In this document: positions 45,486 through 54,848 of the stretch, piece by piece
Position numbering within the stretch: the first letter of the stretch is position 1
How the letters are laid out: each line of letters opens with the position of its first letter
From: Candidatus Cloacimonadota bacterium
GTDB lineage: Bacteria; Cloacimonadota; Cloacimonadia; Cloacimonadales; Cloacimonadaceae
Direction of reading: 5' to 3'
Length of the DNA: 64,000 nt
NCBI GenBank assembly: GCA_020532545.1
Contig: JAJBAW010000007.1
Coordinates: forward strand, 1-64,000
Program-made: the position numbers and the translations under genes
Notes under the pieces: model-generated
Database searches by the model: none
The model's input: the letters and a program-made list of their open reading frames with translations, nothing else
Told to the model about the DNA's origin: nothing

Positions 45486-47450
45486 ATGTGTGGAATTGCC
45501 GGAATATTCAGTTTAGACCCTTCTAAAAAGATAGATTTACCGCTTTTGAACGAGATGACAAAGCGGGTGCATCATCGTGGCCCGGATGATGAGGGCTATT
45601 TGGCCATCGAGATCAAAAAGCCGGAAGTACGGGCATTTTATGGTGAGGATAGCAGCCCTGCGGTGAAGGCTCATTTAAAGCCTTTTGATGCCAGCTATGC
45701 GGCCCAATTGGGTTTTGGTTTTAAAAGATTGCCCACTTTGGAGCTTACAGAATCCGGACATCAGCCCATGTATGATGCGGCTCTGGGTCTGGCGATCATT
45801 TTTAATGGCGAGATATTCAATCATCTCGAGCTCAGGGCTGAGCTGGAAAATATGGATTACAACTTTGTGAGCCATAGCGATACCGAGGTAATTCTCAAAG
45901 CTTATCATGCCTGGGGAAGAGACTGCGTGCAGCGCTTCATCGGGATGTGGGGTTTCAGCATTTGGGATCAAAAAGAGCAGACGCTGTTTCTCAGCCGGGA
46001 CCGTTTTGGCATCAAACCACTGTATTATGCTTTGGACCAGGGCTATCTGTATTGGGGCTCGGAAGTTAAGCAGATTCTGGCCGCTCCTATCGATAAGACT
46101 CAAAACAAAGCCATGATGTGGCGCAGCATGAAAGTTGCCGCCATGATGGTCTATGACGATGAAACCTATTGGCAGAATATACATGCGCTGAAGCCCGGAT
46201 ACAATATGACCGTGAAGGGTGGCAAAGTTCAGATCGAGCAATATTATCAATTGGATGTTGAGAGTTTTGAGCGCAGCACGCTCAGTTTTGAGGAAGCCAA
46301 AGAACGATATTATCAGCTTTTCCTGAACAGTTTGAAGCTGCATATGCACAGCGATGTGGAGATTGCCTCCTCACTTTCCGGGGGCATGGATTCCAGCGCG
46401 ATAGTCTGTATGGGTGCCCCGCTTTTGAACTATCCGCTACGGACTTTTTCTACCTATTATGAGGATGATCCTGCTTTGGATGAAAGGAGCTATATCGAGA
46501 TTGTAGCTGCCAAAAATGACATTCGGACCAATTACTGTGCCCCACAGGCGCAAAATGCCCTCGATTGGTGGGAACGTGCCACTTATTTGAACGATCTGCC
46601 GCTCAGCTCTGCCTTTGTGAGCCAATATGCTCTGATGAAGACAGCTCATGAGGCGGGAATCCGGGTGCTGCTCTCGGGGCAGGGCTCGGATGAAATGTCC
46701 GGAGGCTACCGCCATGGCAGTTATCGCTATTTTGCCGATTTGATCCGGAGCCTGAGTCTAGGCAAATTTGCATCAGAAATTGGGCACTTCCTGAGTAGCA
46801 AGCCCTTGAAAAACATGGGAGATCTGGCTAAAATCGCCATGTCTGTGGCTTTGCCAGAATCTACTTTGTATGCCCTGGAAGCCAGACATTACCGCTTTGA
46901 TCCCTTCTCAAAAGATTTCACGCGTGATGCCAAAGCTATGGTGGAAGGGAAGTTTATGCGACAGATCAGTGATTTGCCGGTGTCCAGAACGAGTAGCTTT
47001 TTGTACAATATGATGCACAGCACTTCGCTGATGACCCTGCTGCACTCTGAAGATCGGATGAGCATGGGGCACAGTGTGGAAAGCCGTGCGCCTTTCCTGG
47101 ATCACCGCTTGGTGGAGCTGGTTTTCAGCCTGCCGGCATCATACAAGATTCAGCCGCCTTTGGGTAAGGTAATTCACCGCAAAGCCCTGGAGAATTGTGT
47201 GCCCCAGGAAATCTCTGAACGGCGCGACAAAAGCGTCTTTGGCAGTCCTTTTGCCAGCAGATGGATGCGGCACGAACTCAAGGATTTCATTCAGGATATC
47301 CTGTTTAGCACGGAATTTCGCAGCCGCGGGATCTGGGATTTGCCCACGATCCAGAAGCGCTGGCAAGGCTATCTATCAGGGAAAAATCGCGATGCAGAGA
47401 TGCTGTACAACGTGATCTCGCTGGAGCTTTGGCACAGGATCTTTAAATAG
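45486..47450 (+). CDS. asnB: Asparagine synthetase (glutamine-hydrolysing)
   Basis: 654 residues. The N-terminal class II glutaminase domain has nucleophile Cys2 (MCGIAGIFS), VHHRGPDDEGY, IIFNGEIFNH and SHSDTEVILKAY. The C-terminal synthetase domain has the ATP PP-loop SLSGGMDSSAIVC near 299-311 and GQGSDEMSGGY near 400. It converts aspartate and glutamine to asparagine, or amidates a sugar/peptide in some surface-polymer loci. It is followed within 8 bases by a lipoprotein gene. Confidence 0.92.
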   Translation: MCGIAGIFSLDPSKKIDLPLLNEMTKRVHHRGPDDEGYLAIEIKKPEVRAFYGEDSSPAVKAHLKPFDASYAAQLGFGFKRLPTLELTESGHQPMYDAALGLAIIFNGEIFNHLELRAELENMDYNFVSHSDTEVILKAYHAWGRDCVQRFIGMWGFSIWDQKEQTLFLSRDRFGIKPLYYALDQGYLYWGSEVKQILAAPIDKTQNKAMMWRSMKVAAMMVYDDETYWQNIHALKPGYNMTVKGGKVQIEQYYQLDVESFERSTLSFEEAKERYYQLFLNSLKLHMHSDVEIASSLSGGMDSSAIVCMGAPLLNYPLRTFSTYYEDDPALDERSYIEIVAAKNDIRTNYCAPQAQNALDWWERATYLNDLPLSSAFVSQYALMKTAHEAGIRVLLSGQGSDEMSGGYRHGSYRYFADLIRSLSLGKFASEIGHFLSSKPLKNMGDLAKIAMSVALPESTLYALEARHYRFDPFSKDFTRDAKAMVEGKFMRQISDLPVSRTSSFLYNMMHSTSLMTLLHSEDRMSMGHSVESRAPFLDHRLVELVFSLPASYKIQPPLGKVIHRKALENCVPQEISERRDKSVFGSPFASRWMRHELKDFIQDILFSTEFRSRGIWDLPTIQKRWQGYLSGKNRDAEMLYNVISLELWHRIFK

Positions 47451-47458
47451 GAGATATC

Positions 47459-48361
47459 GTGAAACTTTGGAAAGCCCTGGCCCTAAGCCTCATGCTGCTC
47501 GCACTGAGTTCATGCAAGTTTGGCTTTAAACAGCCGGAAATCGTGAAGATCCAGGATTTGACCATCAGCGAAATCAAGATTGACAATAGCAAACTGCTGC
47601 TTTCCATCATTGTCAAAAATCCTAATAACTACCCGATCCGGCTCAAAGAACTGGATGTGCAGATGCTGGATCCGACCCGGGTGAAAGTGGGGGAGGCCAA
47701 GCTCAAGCAAGAGATCGATCTCCCTGCCAATAAGAATATACAATTGGACTTCCTGGTCAATGTCCAGAGCCGCCCCATGATCCACATGGTGAGCAGTATC
47801 AACAAAGATTTGCAGTTCTTCATCGCAATGAAAGGCAAAGGCCGAGCCAAAGGCATTTCCAAAAGCTTTGAATTTGAACAGCCCTATAGCATTGACATCA
47901 AAGAGTATCTGCCGCAGTTTTTGCCCAATCTGAAACGCATCACGTCCGGCCCTGCAGGGGATCAGCCGCTATTTAAACTTCTGCGTACCTATGTGGGAGA
48001 TTATGGCATTACTAAGACCGGGCTGATGTCGGATTTTATCGTGATCAATCCCTATGGCCTCAGCTTCAAGCTCAAAGGCTTTCCGGCTGAGCTTTTCATC
48101 AATGGCAAGATCGTGGGCACAGGAAACATCAAGAAAGAGCTGGTTTTTGACGAAAACGTCTTTTATCGTGATGGTACCATGGTATTTCAGGTCTCCAATC
48201 TCAAATCCGTAGTGAGTGCAGCCAAGGGAGTGTTCCAGGGCGGCATAGATTATGAGGTGAGAGGAACGATCCAGATCCAGGTGATGGGCCTCGATCTTGA
48301 CATCCCTTATGCTTATTTGGGCGTGATTCCATTTAGCATTTGGGAGATCTTACTGAAGTAA
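47459..48361 (+). CDS. LEA14-like (WHy domain) lipoprotein
   Basis: 300 residues starting at GTG 47459 after AGGAG. A lipoprotein signal peptide ends LALSSC (Cys19). Two late-embryogenesis-abundant type 2 / WHy-like beta-sandwich repeats follow: IDNSKLLLSIIVKNPNNYPI at about 41-60 and KTGLMSDFIVINPYGLSFKL near 185-205. Such proteins are periplasmic or outer-membrane anchored, with poorly known function. It is probably cotranscribed with asnB. Confidence 0.75.
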   Translation: MKLWKALALSLMLLALSSCKFGFKQPEIVKIQDLTISEIKIDNSKLLLSIIVKNPNNYPIRLKELDVQMLDPTRVKVGEAKLKQEIDLPANKNIQLDFLVNVQSRPMIHMVSSINKDLQFFIAMKGKGRAKGISKSFEFEQPYSIDIKEYLPQFLPNLKRITSGPAGDQPLFKLLRTYVGDYGITKTGLMSDFIVINPYGLSFKLKGFPAELFINGKIVGTGNIKKELVFDENVFYRDGTMVFQVSNLKSVVSAAKGVFQGGIDYEVRGTIQIQVMGLDLDIPYAYLGVIPFSIWEILLK

Positions 48362-48448
48362 AACGAAAAATAACTTGACGGAAATGGCAGCCGTAAAAAC
48401 AATGCTAAGCTAAAGAGTAATATCTAAGATATAAAATAAGGAGTAATA

Positions 48449-48724
48449 ATGGTCAAGCTGAGACTGAGAAGGATGGGAGCAGGTGACCAACCTTTTTACC
48501 GTATTGTAGCCGTGGATTCCCGCGTGAAACAAGTTGGTAAATACCTTGAATGTGTAGGTTGGTATGATCCTAAGACTGAACCGTCCAAGATCAATATTGA
48601 AACAGAACGTGCTATTTATTGGCTCTCCGTGGGCGCGCAGCCTTCTGAGACCGTGCGTTCTCTATTGCGTAAAGCCGGCATTTTACAGATCTGGCACGAA
48701 CGCAAATTAGCGAAAGCAGAATAA
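48449..48724 (+). CDS. rpsP: 30S ribosomal protein S16
   Basis: 91 residues. VKLRLRRMGAGDQPFYRIVA at the N-terminus and GWYDPKTEPSKINIETERA are the family signatures. It opens the conserved rpsP-khpA-rimM-trmD-rplS operon. AAGGAG precedes the ATG; the promoter should lie in 48362-48440, where TTGACG at 48375 lacks a clear -10. Confidence 0.96.
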   Translation: MVKLRLRRMGAGDQPFYRIVAVDSRVKQVGKYLECVGWYDPKTEPSKINIETERAIYWLSVGAQPSETVRSLLRKAGILQIWHERKLAKAE

Positions 48725-48746
48725 CGACAAAAAACTGAGGTGGAGC

Positions 48747-48977
48747 ATGAAAGATCTCATTGAATTTATGGTAAAAGCTCTTGTTGACGATCCCAGTGAA
48801 GTTTCTATCACAGAGATCAATGGAGATAAAATTACGCTGTATGAACTACGCGTAGCTAAAACTGACATTGGTAAAGTAATTGGAAAACGGGGACGCACCG
48901 CTGGTGCTATCCGCACTATCATCAACGCTGTATCGACCAAACAAGGAAAACGCGCAGAGCTGGAAATCATAGAGTAG
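48747..48977 (+). CDS. khpA: KH-domain RNA-binding protein KhpA
   Basis: 76 residues with one type II KH domain; the GxxG loop is in VIGKRGRTAGAIRTIINA near residues 43-60. In other bacteria it binds RNA together with KhpB/Jag and affects cell envelope and division. Its stop abuts the rimM start. Confidence 0.92.
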   Translation: MKDLIEFMVKALVDDPSEVSITEINGDKITLYELRVAKTDIGKVIGKRGRTAGAIRTIINAVSTKQGKRAELEIIE

Positions 48978-49532
48978 ATGGCTAATCCTCACCTTGTCGG
49001 AATAGGCAGATTGGGTGGCATAGACAGTGAAGGTTGGCATCACGTGATGATAAAGCCGGAATATCGTGAAGGCTTTGATCACACTGCCGATCTGTATTTG
49101 ATCTTTGAAGAAAATAGAGTGTTTTACGTAACTATCAGTGATAGGAAACAGAGTGAAAAGAAAACTTGGGTGAGATTTGCCGAAGACGGCATTGCCGAAG
49201 AACGTAAGCTGCACCGGGAAGTATTCCTGGCGATTGAAGACGAAGAGATTCAGGATGATGATGAGGATGAACTCCTCGGCCTGGATGTGGTTTACCAAGG
49301 CCAGCTTTTGGGCTGCGTGGTGGATACGTTTTTCAATGGCGCGCAGGATGTATTGGTGATCGCCACCGATTTGGATACCGAGATATTGGTTCCACTGGTG
49401 GAACACTATATGCCTGTGCCCCCTGCTGAGTCGCAAGGTGTGATCTTTCTGGAAAATATGGAAGATCTGCTTTTGGCCAGCGGGCACAAACTGCAGAATG
49501 GCCAGCTTATATATAGCGAAGATGAAGCTTGA
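48978..49532 (+). CDS. rimM: 16S rRNA processing protein RimM
   Basis: 184 residues. The N-terminal part VGIGRLGGIDSEGWHHVMI and the PRC-barrel DELLGLDVVYQGQLLGCVVD, VLVIATDLDTEILVPLVEHY fit RimM, which assists 30S maturation through S19. The spacer between the two domains holds an acidic insert (EDEEIQDDDEDE). The stop overlaps the trmD start. Confidence 0.9.
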   Translation: MANPHLVGIGRLGGIDSEGWHHVMIKPEYREGFDHTADLYLIFEENRVFYVTISDRKQSEKKTWVRFAEDGIAEERKLHREVFLAIEDEEIQDDDEDELLGLDVVYQGQLLGCVVDTFFNGAQDVLVIATDLDTEILVPLVEHYMPVPPAESQGVIFLENMEDLLLASGHKLQNGQLIYSEDEA

Positions 49533-50190
49533 CGTTCTTAGCCTTTTTCCAGGCGCCTTTACCAGTTTTTTGGAAACCAGCATTGTGGCCCGGGCCATCG
49601 CCAAGGGAGCGCTCACAGTAAATCTGGATGATATCCGTAGCTACAGCACGGATAAACACCGGAAAGTGGACGACTATCCTTATGGCGGTTTTGCCGGCAT
49701 GGTGGCTACACCACAACCTTTGTGGGACGCCATCAAAGCCTGCCTGGCTGCAGGACCAGCTCCAGTGATATACTTCAGCCCCCAGGGGCGAAAGCTGAGC
49801 CAAAAGATCTTGTGTGACTATGCCCAGGAGCAGCATATTATACTGCTTTGCGGACATTACAAAGAGATCGATCAGCGTATTCGCCGCCTCTTGGTGAGCG
49901 ACGAAATCTCCCTCGGGGATTTTGTACTCAGTGGCGGTGAACTGGCAGCACAGGTTTTCATCGATGGTATTGCCCGGCTTCAAGATGGAGTCTTAAGTGA
50001 TATCTCAAGTGCCCAAAGCGATTCTTTCTACCACGGGAAGCTGGGTTTTCCCTGTTATACCAGGCCAGAGATTTTTATCGAGCAACAGGTGCCTGATATA
50101 CTTGTCAGTGGAAATCACGCCAAAGTTCAGGATTGGGCAAAAGCCGAGTCCGAGATTTTAACCCGAACCAGACGACCAGATTTATTGTAA
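49522..50190 (+). CDS. trmD: tRNA (guanine37-N1)-methyltransferase TrmD
   Basis: 222 residues from ATG 49522, overlapping the rimM end by 11 bases; this start gives the normal MKLDVLSLFPGAF. It is a SPOUT trefoil-knot methyltransferase. DDYPYGGFAGMVATPQPL, LLCGHYKEIDQRI and SLGDFVLSGGELAAQVFID correspond to the usual PYGGGPGM, CGRYEGIDERV and SIGDYVLTGGELP segments. The CGHYK variation is of the kind I associate with Bacteroidetes-type TrmD. It methylates G37 of tRNAs. Confidence 0.94.
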   Translation: MKLDVLSLFPGAFTSFLETSIVARAIAKGALTVNLDDIRSYSTDKHRKVDDYPYGGFAGMVATPQPLWDAIKACLAAGPAPVIYFSPQGRKLSQKILCDYAQEQHIILLCGHYKEIDQRIRRLLVSDEISLGDFVLSGGELAAQVFIDGIARLQDGVLSDISSAQSDSFYHGKLGFPCYTRPEIFIEQQVPDILVSGNHAKVQDWAKAESEILTRTRRPDLL

Positions 50191-50390
50191 ACAGCTCTGA
50201 TGGCTGTCCCGAACCAGGGAAATGATAACCAATCAGGAAAGCTGAGGTCTATATCACTTGATGTATAGTGCGGAACTGGTGCGAGCAGACTCCCTCAAAA
50301 AGAGTCTTTCGCCGTAAGAACAGAGTTCAGGAGCACAGCGCGAAGCCGTTTTTATGCGCATAAAGGCGGCGAATAATGAGCTGTACTCTG
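50191..50390 (+). ncRNA. Candidate structured RNA between trmD and rplS
   Basis: About 260 bases separate trmD from rplS inside an otherwise tight operon, and they are full of perfect stems. These include ACAGC/GCTGT at 50191-50207, CTATAT/GTATAG at 50249-50268 and GCGA..AGACTC/GAGTCT..TCGC at 50281-50312. A 13-pair GCCGTTTTTATGC stem with its complement lies at 50345-50370, closed further out by GAG..ACAGC/GCTGT..CTC (50331-50388). No T-run terminator follows. It could be a leader binding L19 or another autoregulatory element. I cannot match it to a class I know. Confidence 0.45.
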
Positions 50391-50451
50391 CGCCACAATA
50401 TGCATCCCCCAGATCTCATCTTCTCCGAGTATATATATGGGAGGAACCCAA

Positions 50452-50805
50452 ATGGATATTCTGCAACAAGTTGGCAGAGACCAAATCAGAACCGATTTTC
50501 CCGAGTACCGCGTAGGCGATACTGTGAAAGTCCATTATAAAATTAAAGAAGGTAGCAAGGAACGTATCCAGGTTTTCCAAGGCATCGTGATTCAAAAACG
50601 CGGTGCTGGAGTTTCCAAATCCTTCACTGTCCGCAAGGTTTCAAGCGGAGTGGGAGTCGAGAGGATTTTTCCTCAAAGCTCACCCAATATCGATAAACTT
50701 GAGATCGTGCGCCATGGTCAGGTTCGCAGAGCGAAGCTATTCTATCTGCGTCAGGCCAAGGGCAAGGCAGGAAGAATCAAAGAGCGCCGGAGATTTACTG
50801 CTTAG
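50452..50805 (+). CDS. rplS: 50S ribosomal protein L19
   Basis: 117 residues from ATG 50452 (GGGAGG upstream); an in-frame ATG at 50437 would precede the ribosome site. [48 protein letters not shown] and [20 protein letters not shown] are the standard L19 segments. It is the last gene of the operon, followed by a terminator. Confidence 0.96.
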   Translation: MDILQQVGRDQIRTDFPEYRVGDTVKVHYKIKEGSKERIQVFQGIVIQKRGAGVSKSFTVRKVSSGVGVERIFPQSSPNIDKLEIVRHGQVRRAKLFYLRQAKGKAGRIKERRRFTA

Positions 50806-50826
50806 TTACCATAAACACAAAAGCTT

Positions 50827-50867
50827 AGCCCCTTGGACTTTGTTGCATCAAGGGGCTTTGTTTTTTT
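50827..50867 (+). terminator. Rho-independent terminator after rplS
   Basis: AGCCCCTTG pairs with CAAGGGGCT across a short loop, followed by TTGTTTTTTT. The ribosome site of the next gene overlaps its end. Confidence 0.93.
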
Positions 50868-50878
50868 AGGAGAATATT

Positions 50879-51346
50879 GTGCTCAGAGTCCTATATTACC
50901 AAAACTCAGATCTCTGTCTGGAGATCGAGATAGAAGAAGAAACCATCAACTGCATCTCTTTTTGTGAGAAGCCATTAAATAATCTGGTGGAAGATGCCTT
51001 TGAACAAGAGGTGATCCGCCAATTGGATGCATACTTTGCCGGAGAAAGTCAGGAATTTGATCTGCCTTTCTTTGCCACAGGCACACCTTTTCAGCTTATG
51101 GTCTGGGAAGAGCTCCTGAGAATCCCTTATGGCCAGACCATTTCCTATCGAGATATGGCCGAATTGATCGGTAAGCCCAAAGCGGCCAGAGCCGTGGGCA
51201 ATGCCCTGGGTGCAAATCCCATCTCTATCCTCATCCCCTGTCACAGAGTGATAACCTCAGACGGCAAGCTCGGTGGCTTTGGTGGAGGACTAGCGGTCAA
51301 GACCTATCTTTTGGCTCTGGAAAAGCGCTACAAAGAGAATTCATGA
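50879..51346 (+). CDS. ogt: Methylated-DNA-protein-cysteine methyltransferase
   Basis: 155 residues from GTG 50879 after AGGAG. The alkyl-acceptor motif ILIPCHRVI places the reactive Cys at 121; the helix-turn-helix part is TISYRDMAELIGKPKAARAV near 87-106 and GNALGANPI follows. It repairs O6-methylguanine by suicide transfer. The stop overlaps the acpS start (ATGA). Confidence 0.94.
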   Translation: MLRVLYYQNSDLCLEIEIEEETINCISFCEKPLNNLVEDAFEQEVIRQLDAYFAGESQEFDLPFFATGTPFQLMVWEELLRIPYGQTISYRDMAELIGKPKAARAVGNALGANPISILIPCHRVITSDGKLGGFGGGLAVKTYLLALEKRYKENS

Positions 51347-51741
51347 TCCTGGGGCTGGGTACAGATATCGTCGCGGTGCACCGGATTGCTCGTGTGATCA
51401 AGGATAATCCCCGCTTTATCGAGAAAGTATTTAGCTCCGCAGAACAGCAATATTGCAGTAGCAAAGCCAGTCCAGCCCAGAGCTATGCCGCCCGGTTTGC
51501 CGCCAAAGAAGCCTTCATGAAGGCCTTGGGCACAGGCTGGGATGAAGGCATTTCCTGGACTCAGATCGAAGTGATCAATGATGCCAAGGGCAAGCCCAGC
51601 ATCCAGTTATCTGGCGCTACCGAGGCTCTTGCAAAAAGCAGTGGTGCAGAGCTGATACACCTTTCTCTCAGCCACGAAAAGGACTACGCGATCGCCACTG
51701 TGATCCTGGAAAAAAAGAATGAGTCCTGCCCGGCAGAGTAA
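51343..51741 (+). CDS. acpS: Holo-[acyl-carrier-protein] synthase
   Basis: 132 residues. LGLGTDIVAVHRIARV at 3-18 and RFAAKEAFMKALGTG near 50-64 are the metal- and CoA-binding signatures. It transfers phosphopantetheine from CoA to acyl carrier protein. Translationally coupled to ogt. Confidence 0.94.
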   Translation: MILGLGTDIVAVHRIARVIKDNPRFIEKVFSSAEQQYCSSKASPAQSYAARFAAKEAFMKALGTGWDEGISWTQIEVINDAKGKPSIQLSGATEALAKSSGAELIHLSLSHEKDYAIATVILEKKNESCPAE

Positions 51742-51756
51742 ATAGACTATATTGTC

Positions 51757-51785
51757 TTGACAAATCAGCGATATCCGAATTAAAC
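51757..51785 (+). promoter_or_regulatory. Weak promoter candidate for the adk-trk operon
   Basis: TTGACA at 51757-51762 with TTAAAC 17 bases further at 51780-51785. The -10 is poor; the start of a long codirectional run supports it. Confidence 0.3.
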
Positions 51786-51803
51786 GTCACAATTGAGGTA
51801 GTT

Positions 51804-52436
51804 ATGAAAGATGCGATAGTATTTCTGGGAATTCAAGGTAGCGGTAAAGGGACTCAAGCCGAGCTCTTGGCGCAGCACACCGGATTCCTGCATGTAAACA
51901 TTGGAGACCTCCTGCGAGAGCAGGTAAACCTTGGCACCGAGATCGGCGCACAGGTGAATACCATCATCCAAAAAGGTGAATTGGCCCCCGACGAGATCGT
52001 CTTTGAACTGATCGACAGGCGCATTGCAGATTGTTGCGATGGCGTGATCTTCGACGGTTTCCCGCGCACCCTGGTGCAGGCGGAGTTTCTGCTGCAGCAT
52101 TACCACGTGGTCCGAGTTTACTATCTGGACTTGAAGAAAGTTGATGCAATCAAGCGTATCCAGGGCCGCAAGGTTTGCAGCCAATGTGGCACGAACTATC
52201 ACATCACAAATCATCCTCCTAAAAAGTCGGGTATCTGCGATGCTTGCGGTGGAAAGCTTTTCACCCGGGGCGACGATGCACCCAGTGCCATTCGCAAACG
52301 GGTGGCGGCCTTTTATGAAGAGACCTACGTGTTAAAAAAGTTTTTCGAGGAAAAGGGCGAGCTCAAGACTCTGCCTGCTCTAGAACCAATCCAGGAAGTT
52401 CAGGACATGATCATAGAGGATATCAAACTGGGCTGA
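51804..52436 (+). CDS. adk: Adenylate kinase
   Basis: 210 residues. The P-loop is GIQGSGKGTQ (9-18), where most family members have GPPGAGKGTQ. FDGFPRTLVQAEFL near 83 binds AMP. The lid carries a zinc site with Cys125, Cys128, Cys145 and Cys148 (CSQCGTNYH; CDACGG). It interconverts ATP, AMP and ADP. Following genes are close (3 bases to the potassium transporter). Confidence 0.93.
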   Translation: MKDAIVFLGIQGSGKGTQAELLAQHTGFLHVNIGDLLREQVNLGTEIGAQVNTIIQKGELAPDEIVFELIDRRIADCCDGVIFDGFPRTLVQAEFLLQHYHVVRVYYLDLKKVDAIKRIQGRKVCSQCGTNYHITNHPPKKSGICDACGGKLFTRGDDAPSAIRKRVAAFYEETYVLKKFFEEKGELKTLPALEPIQEVQDMIIEDIKLG

Positions 52437-52439
52437 TAG

Positions 52440-54131
52440 ATGCCAGAACTCAAAACCAACAAATTCCTTAGATTTATAGAATCCATCGCTTATCTATTGG
52501 CGGTGTGGAGTTTTGCAGTCGTATTTCTGGAAAGCATCATCTCTACCCTTACCAATTACCCGAAGCTGGAGCTTTATACCGCACTGGCGAATCTGCTGCT
52601 GATAGTGTTCACTATCATAGGTCGCAGCTTTTCGCCTGCGTCTCCCAGCAAACGCAATCTGCTCCTTTTGGATTTGGCTCTGCTGGTCTTCGGTGGCCTG
52701 CTGATGTTTTACCATACGAAGTTCGTCATCTTTTTCTTGCTCATCCGCCAGACCTATTTCATCTTGCAATACCTGATCTTCCGTTCTTTTGAAGGGAAGC
52801 TGTATAAGATGCTCACAAATAACCCACCGGTCTCACTGATGCTGAGCTTTGCCATGGTGATTCTGATCGGGACTGTGCTCTTGATGTTGCCCTCAGCTTC
52901 AGAGCTGGGTAGGGTTACCCCTTTTGGAGATGCGCTGTTTACAGCTACTTCTGCTACTTGTGTGACGGGGCTCATCGTGCAGGATACCGGCACATATTTC
53001 ACCCTTTTCGGGCAACTCGTGATCCTCGTATTGATCCAGATTGGGGGGCTGGGGATCATGACGATATCCACCGCTTTTGCGCTGATCATGGGCAGAAGGC
53101 TTACCTTGAAGCTGGAAAACCTGATGCAATCCGTGATGGGCGAAAGCGAACGGCTGAACGTCTTTCAATTGCTCAAAAACATCGTGATCGTGACCGTCTT
53201 GATTGAAGGAGTGGGGGCGATCTTGCTGTTTCCTGTATTTGCCCGCGATATGTCTTCCTCTTTGGCGATGTACCACGCTGTCTTCCATTCTGTTTCCGCT
53301 TTTTGTAATGCCGGATTCTCGCTGTTTTCGGATTCCCTGGTCTCATTTGTGGATAATCCTTTGATAAACTTCACGATCAGCTCCTTGATTATTTTGGGCG
53401 GCATCGGCTTTGCCGTATTGATCGATCTTTACCGCTATGTGATGCACGTGGATAAAGTCCGCAAGCTCACCCTGCATAGCAAGATCGTGCTCACTGTGTC
53501 CGCAGCCCTTTTGGTGATCGGCTTTGTCAGCATCTATATATCAGAATACCACTCTGTAATGCAAGGCTTTAGCATCAACCGCAGAATCCTGAGCTCCTGG
53601 TTCCAATCTGCCAGCGCGCGCACTGCCGGTTTTAACACGGTGGATATTGGCGCGATGGCACCTGCCTCTCTTTTGGTCCTGATGGTTCTGATGTTTATCG
53701 GCGCATCGCCTGGCTCTACCGGTGGCGGAATCAAGACCACCACCTTTGCGGTTCTGGCGCTGTCCGTAATCTCCATGCTGAAAGGCCGCAGAGAATTGAG
53801 CCTGTTCAACCGCCGCATTTCTCTTTCCAATTTCCGCGAGGCCACCGGCCTGATCACACTGGCTGCCGGAATCGTCTTTTTCGTCGTCTTTCTCCTCTTT
53901 CTTTTTGAGCAGCAAGCTTTTGATAAACTCATGTTTGAAGCTATCTCTGCTTTTGGTACTGTAGGACTTTCCACAGGTATCACCGGCAGACTTACTCATG
54001 TCGGCAAAATGCTGATTACCATTTTGATGTACATCGGGCGCATTGGCCCGCTCACCTTGATTTACGCGCTTTCTATGCGCAAAAGACAACCTAAATTGAA
54101 CTACGCTGAAGAAAAGATAGCCATTGGCTAA
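52440..54131 (+). CDS. trkH: TrkH/KtrB-family potassium transporter subunit
   Basis: 563 residues with a long N-terminal membrane segment (three extra helices over about 1-120) and then the four membrane-pore-membrane repeats of the Trk/Ktr/HKT family. Pore-loop signatures include TATSATCVTGLIVQDTGTYF, SVSAFCNAGFSLFSDSL, TAGFNTVDIGAMAPASL and AFGTVGLSTGITG. It imports potassium at the inner membrane, and is gated by the RCK subunit encoded 10 bases downstream. A KtrB label is equally possible. Confidence 0.92.
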   Translation: MPELKTNKFLRFIESIAYLLAVWSFAVVFLESIISTLTNYPKLELYTALANLLLIVFTIIGRSFSPASPSKRNLLLLDLALLVFGGLLMFYHTKFVIFFLLIRQTYFILQYLIFRSFEGKLYKMLTNNPPVSLMLSFAMVILIGTVLLMLPSASELGRVTPFGDALFTATSATCVTGLIVQDTGTYFTLFGQLVILVLIQIGGLGIMTISTAFALIMGRRLTLKLENLMQSVMGESERLNVFQLLKNIVIVTVLIEGVGAILLFPVFARDMSSSLAMYHAVFHSVSAFCNAGFSLFSDSLVSFVDNPLINFTISSLIILGGIGFAVLIDLYRYVMHVDKVRKLTLHSKIVLTVSAALLVIGFVSIYISEYHSVMQGFSINRRILSSWFQSASARTAGFNTVDIGAMAPASLLVLMVLMFIGASPGSTGGGIKTTTFAVLALSVISMLKGRRELSLFNRRISLSNFREATGLITLAAGIVFFVVFLLFLFEQQAFDKLMFEAISAFGTVGLSTGITGRLTHVGKMLITILMYIGRIGPLTLIYALSMRKRQPKLNYAEEKIAIG

Positions 54132-54141
54132 GGAGTAAATA

Positions 54142-54846
54142 ATGGCCAGATATGCCGTCATCGGACTGGGCAGATTTGGAATGACTGTAGCAAACATTCT
54201 CACCGAAAGTGGGATGGAAGTGATCGCGATCGACAGAAACCAGGAAATAGTGGATGATGTATCGGTCAGAGTGACTTCGGCCTATTGCATGGATTCTACA
54301 GAAGAATCGGCCCTGCGCTCACTGAATCTCAATGAAGCAGATGCTGTGATCATCGGGATCGGCACCAATATCCAGGAAAGTATCCTCACCGCAGCCCTCT
54401 TACGCAAGATCGGCGTGGGGATCATCTATGCCAAGGTGAATAACAGCCTGCATGGCAGAATCCTGGAGCTGATCGGTGTGCAGAACATCCTGCTGCCGGA
54501 AGAGATCGTGGGCACCCAATTGGCCAAGACCCTGATCTCAAAGAATGTGCTGGAATATATTAGCCTCTCCAGCGGACACGTGGTGATGGAGATGGTAGCT
54601 CCCCGCAGCTTTGTGGGTAAAGACCTGCAAGAGCTCGCTTTGCCCTCCACCCGTGGGGTCAATATCATCGCCATCAAATACAATTCTCTGTCTGTAACCG
54701 AAGACGGCCGTAATGTGGTGGATAAAATCACCAACGACATGCCTGGCGCCAATGATACCATCAACGAAGGCGATGTGCTGATCATGATGGGCCCCAAAGG
54801 CAATGTGGATAAACTGATCTATGAAACCACAAACAGGAAGGACTAA
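54142..54846 (+). CDS. trkA: TrkA/KtrA-family potassium uptake regulator
   Basis: 234 residues: one RCK_N domain with nucleotide-binding VIGLGRFGMTVANIL at 6-20 and an acidic end at EVIAIDRN, then RCK_C (about 140-230). The single RCK module is the KtrA arrangement; classical TrkA has two. The cytoplasmic ring controls the neighbouring channel subunit. AAGGAG precedes the ATG. Confidence 0.92.
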   Translation: MARYAVIGLGRFGMTVANILTESGMEVIAIDRNQEIVDDVSVRVTSAYCMDSTEESALRSLNLNEADAVIIGIGTNIQESILTAALLRKIGVGIIYAKVNNSLHGRILELIGVQNILLPEEIVGTQLAKTLISKNVLEYISLSSGHVVMEMVAPRSFVGKDLQELALPSTRGVNIIAIKYNSLSVTEDGRNVVDKITNDMPGANDTINEGDVLIMMGPKGNVDKLIYETTNRKD

Positions 54847-54848
54847 AG

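Noticed and set aside
50191-50390. Signal recognition particle RNA, RNase P RNA or cobalamin riboswitch in the trmD-rplS gap
   Set aside because: The conserved core sequences of those RNAs (for example GAGGAAAGTCC of RNase P) are not present.
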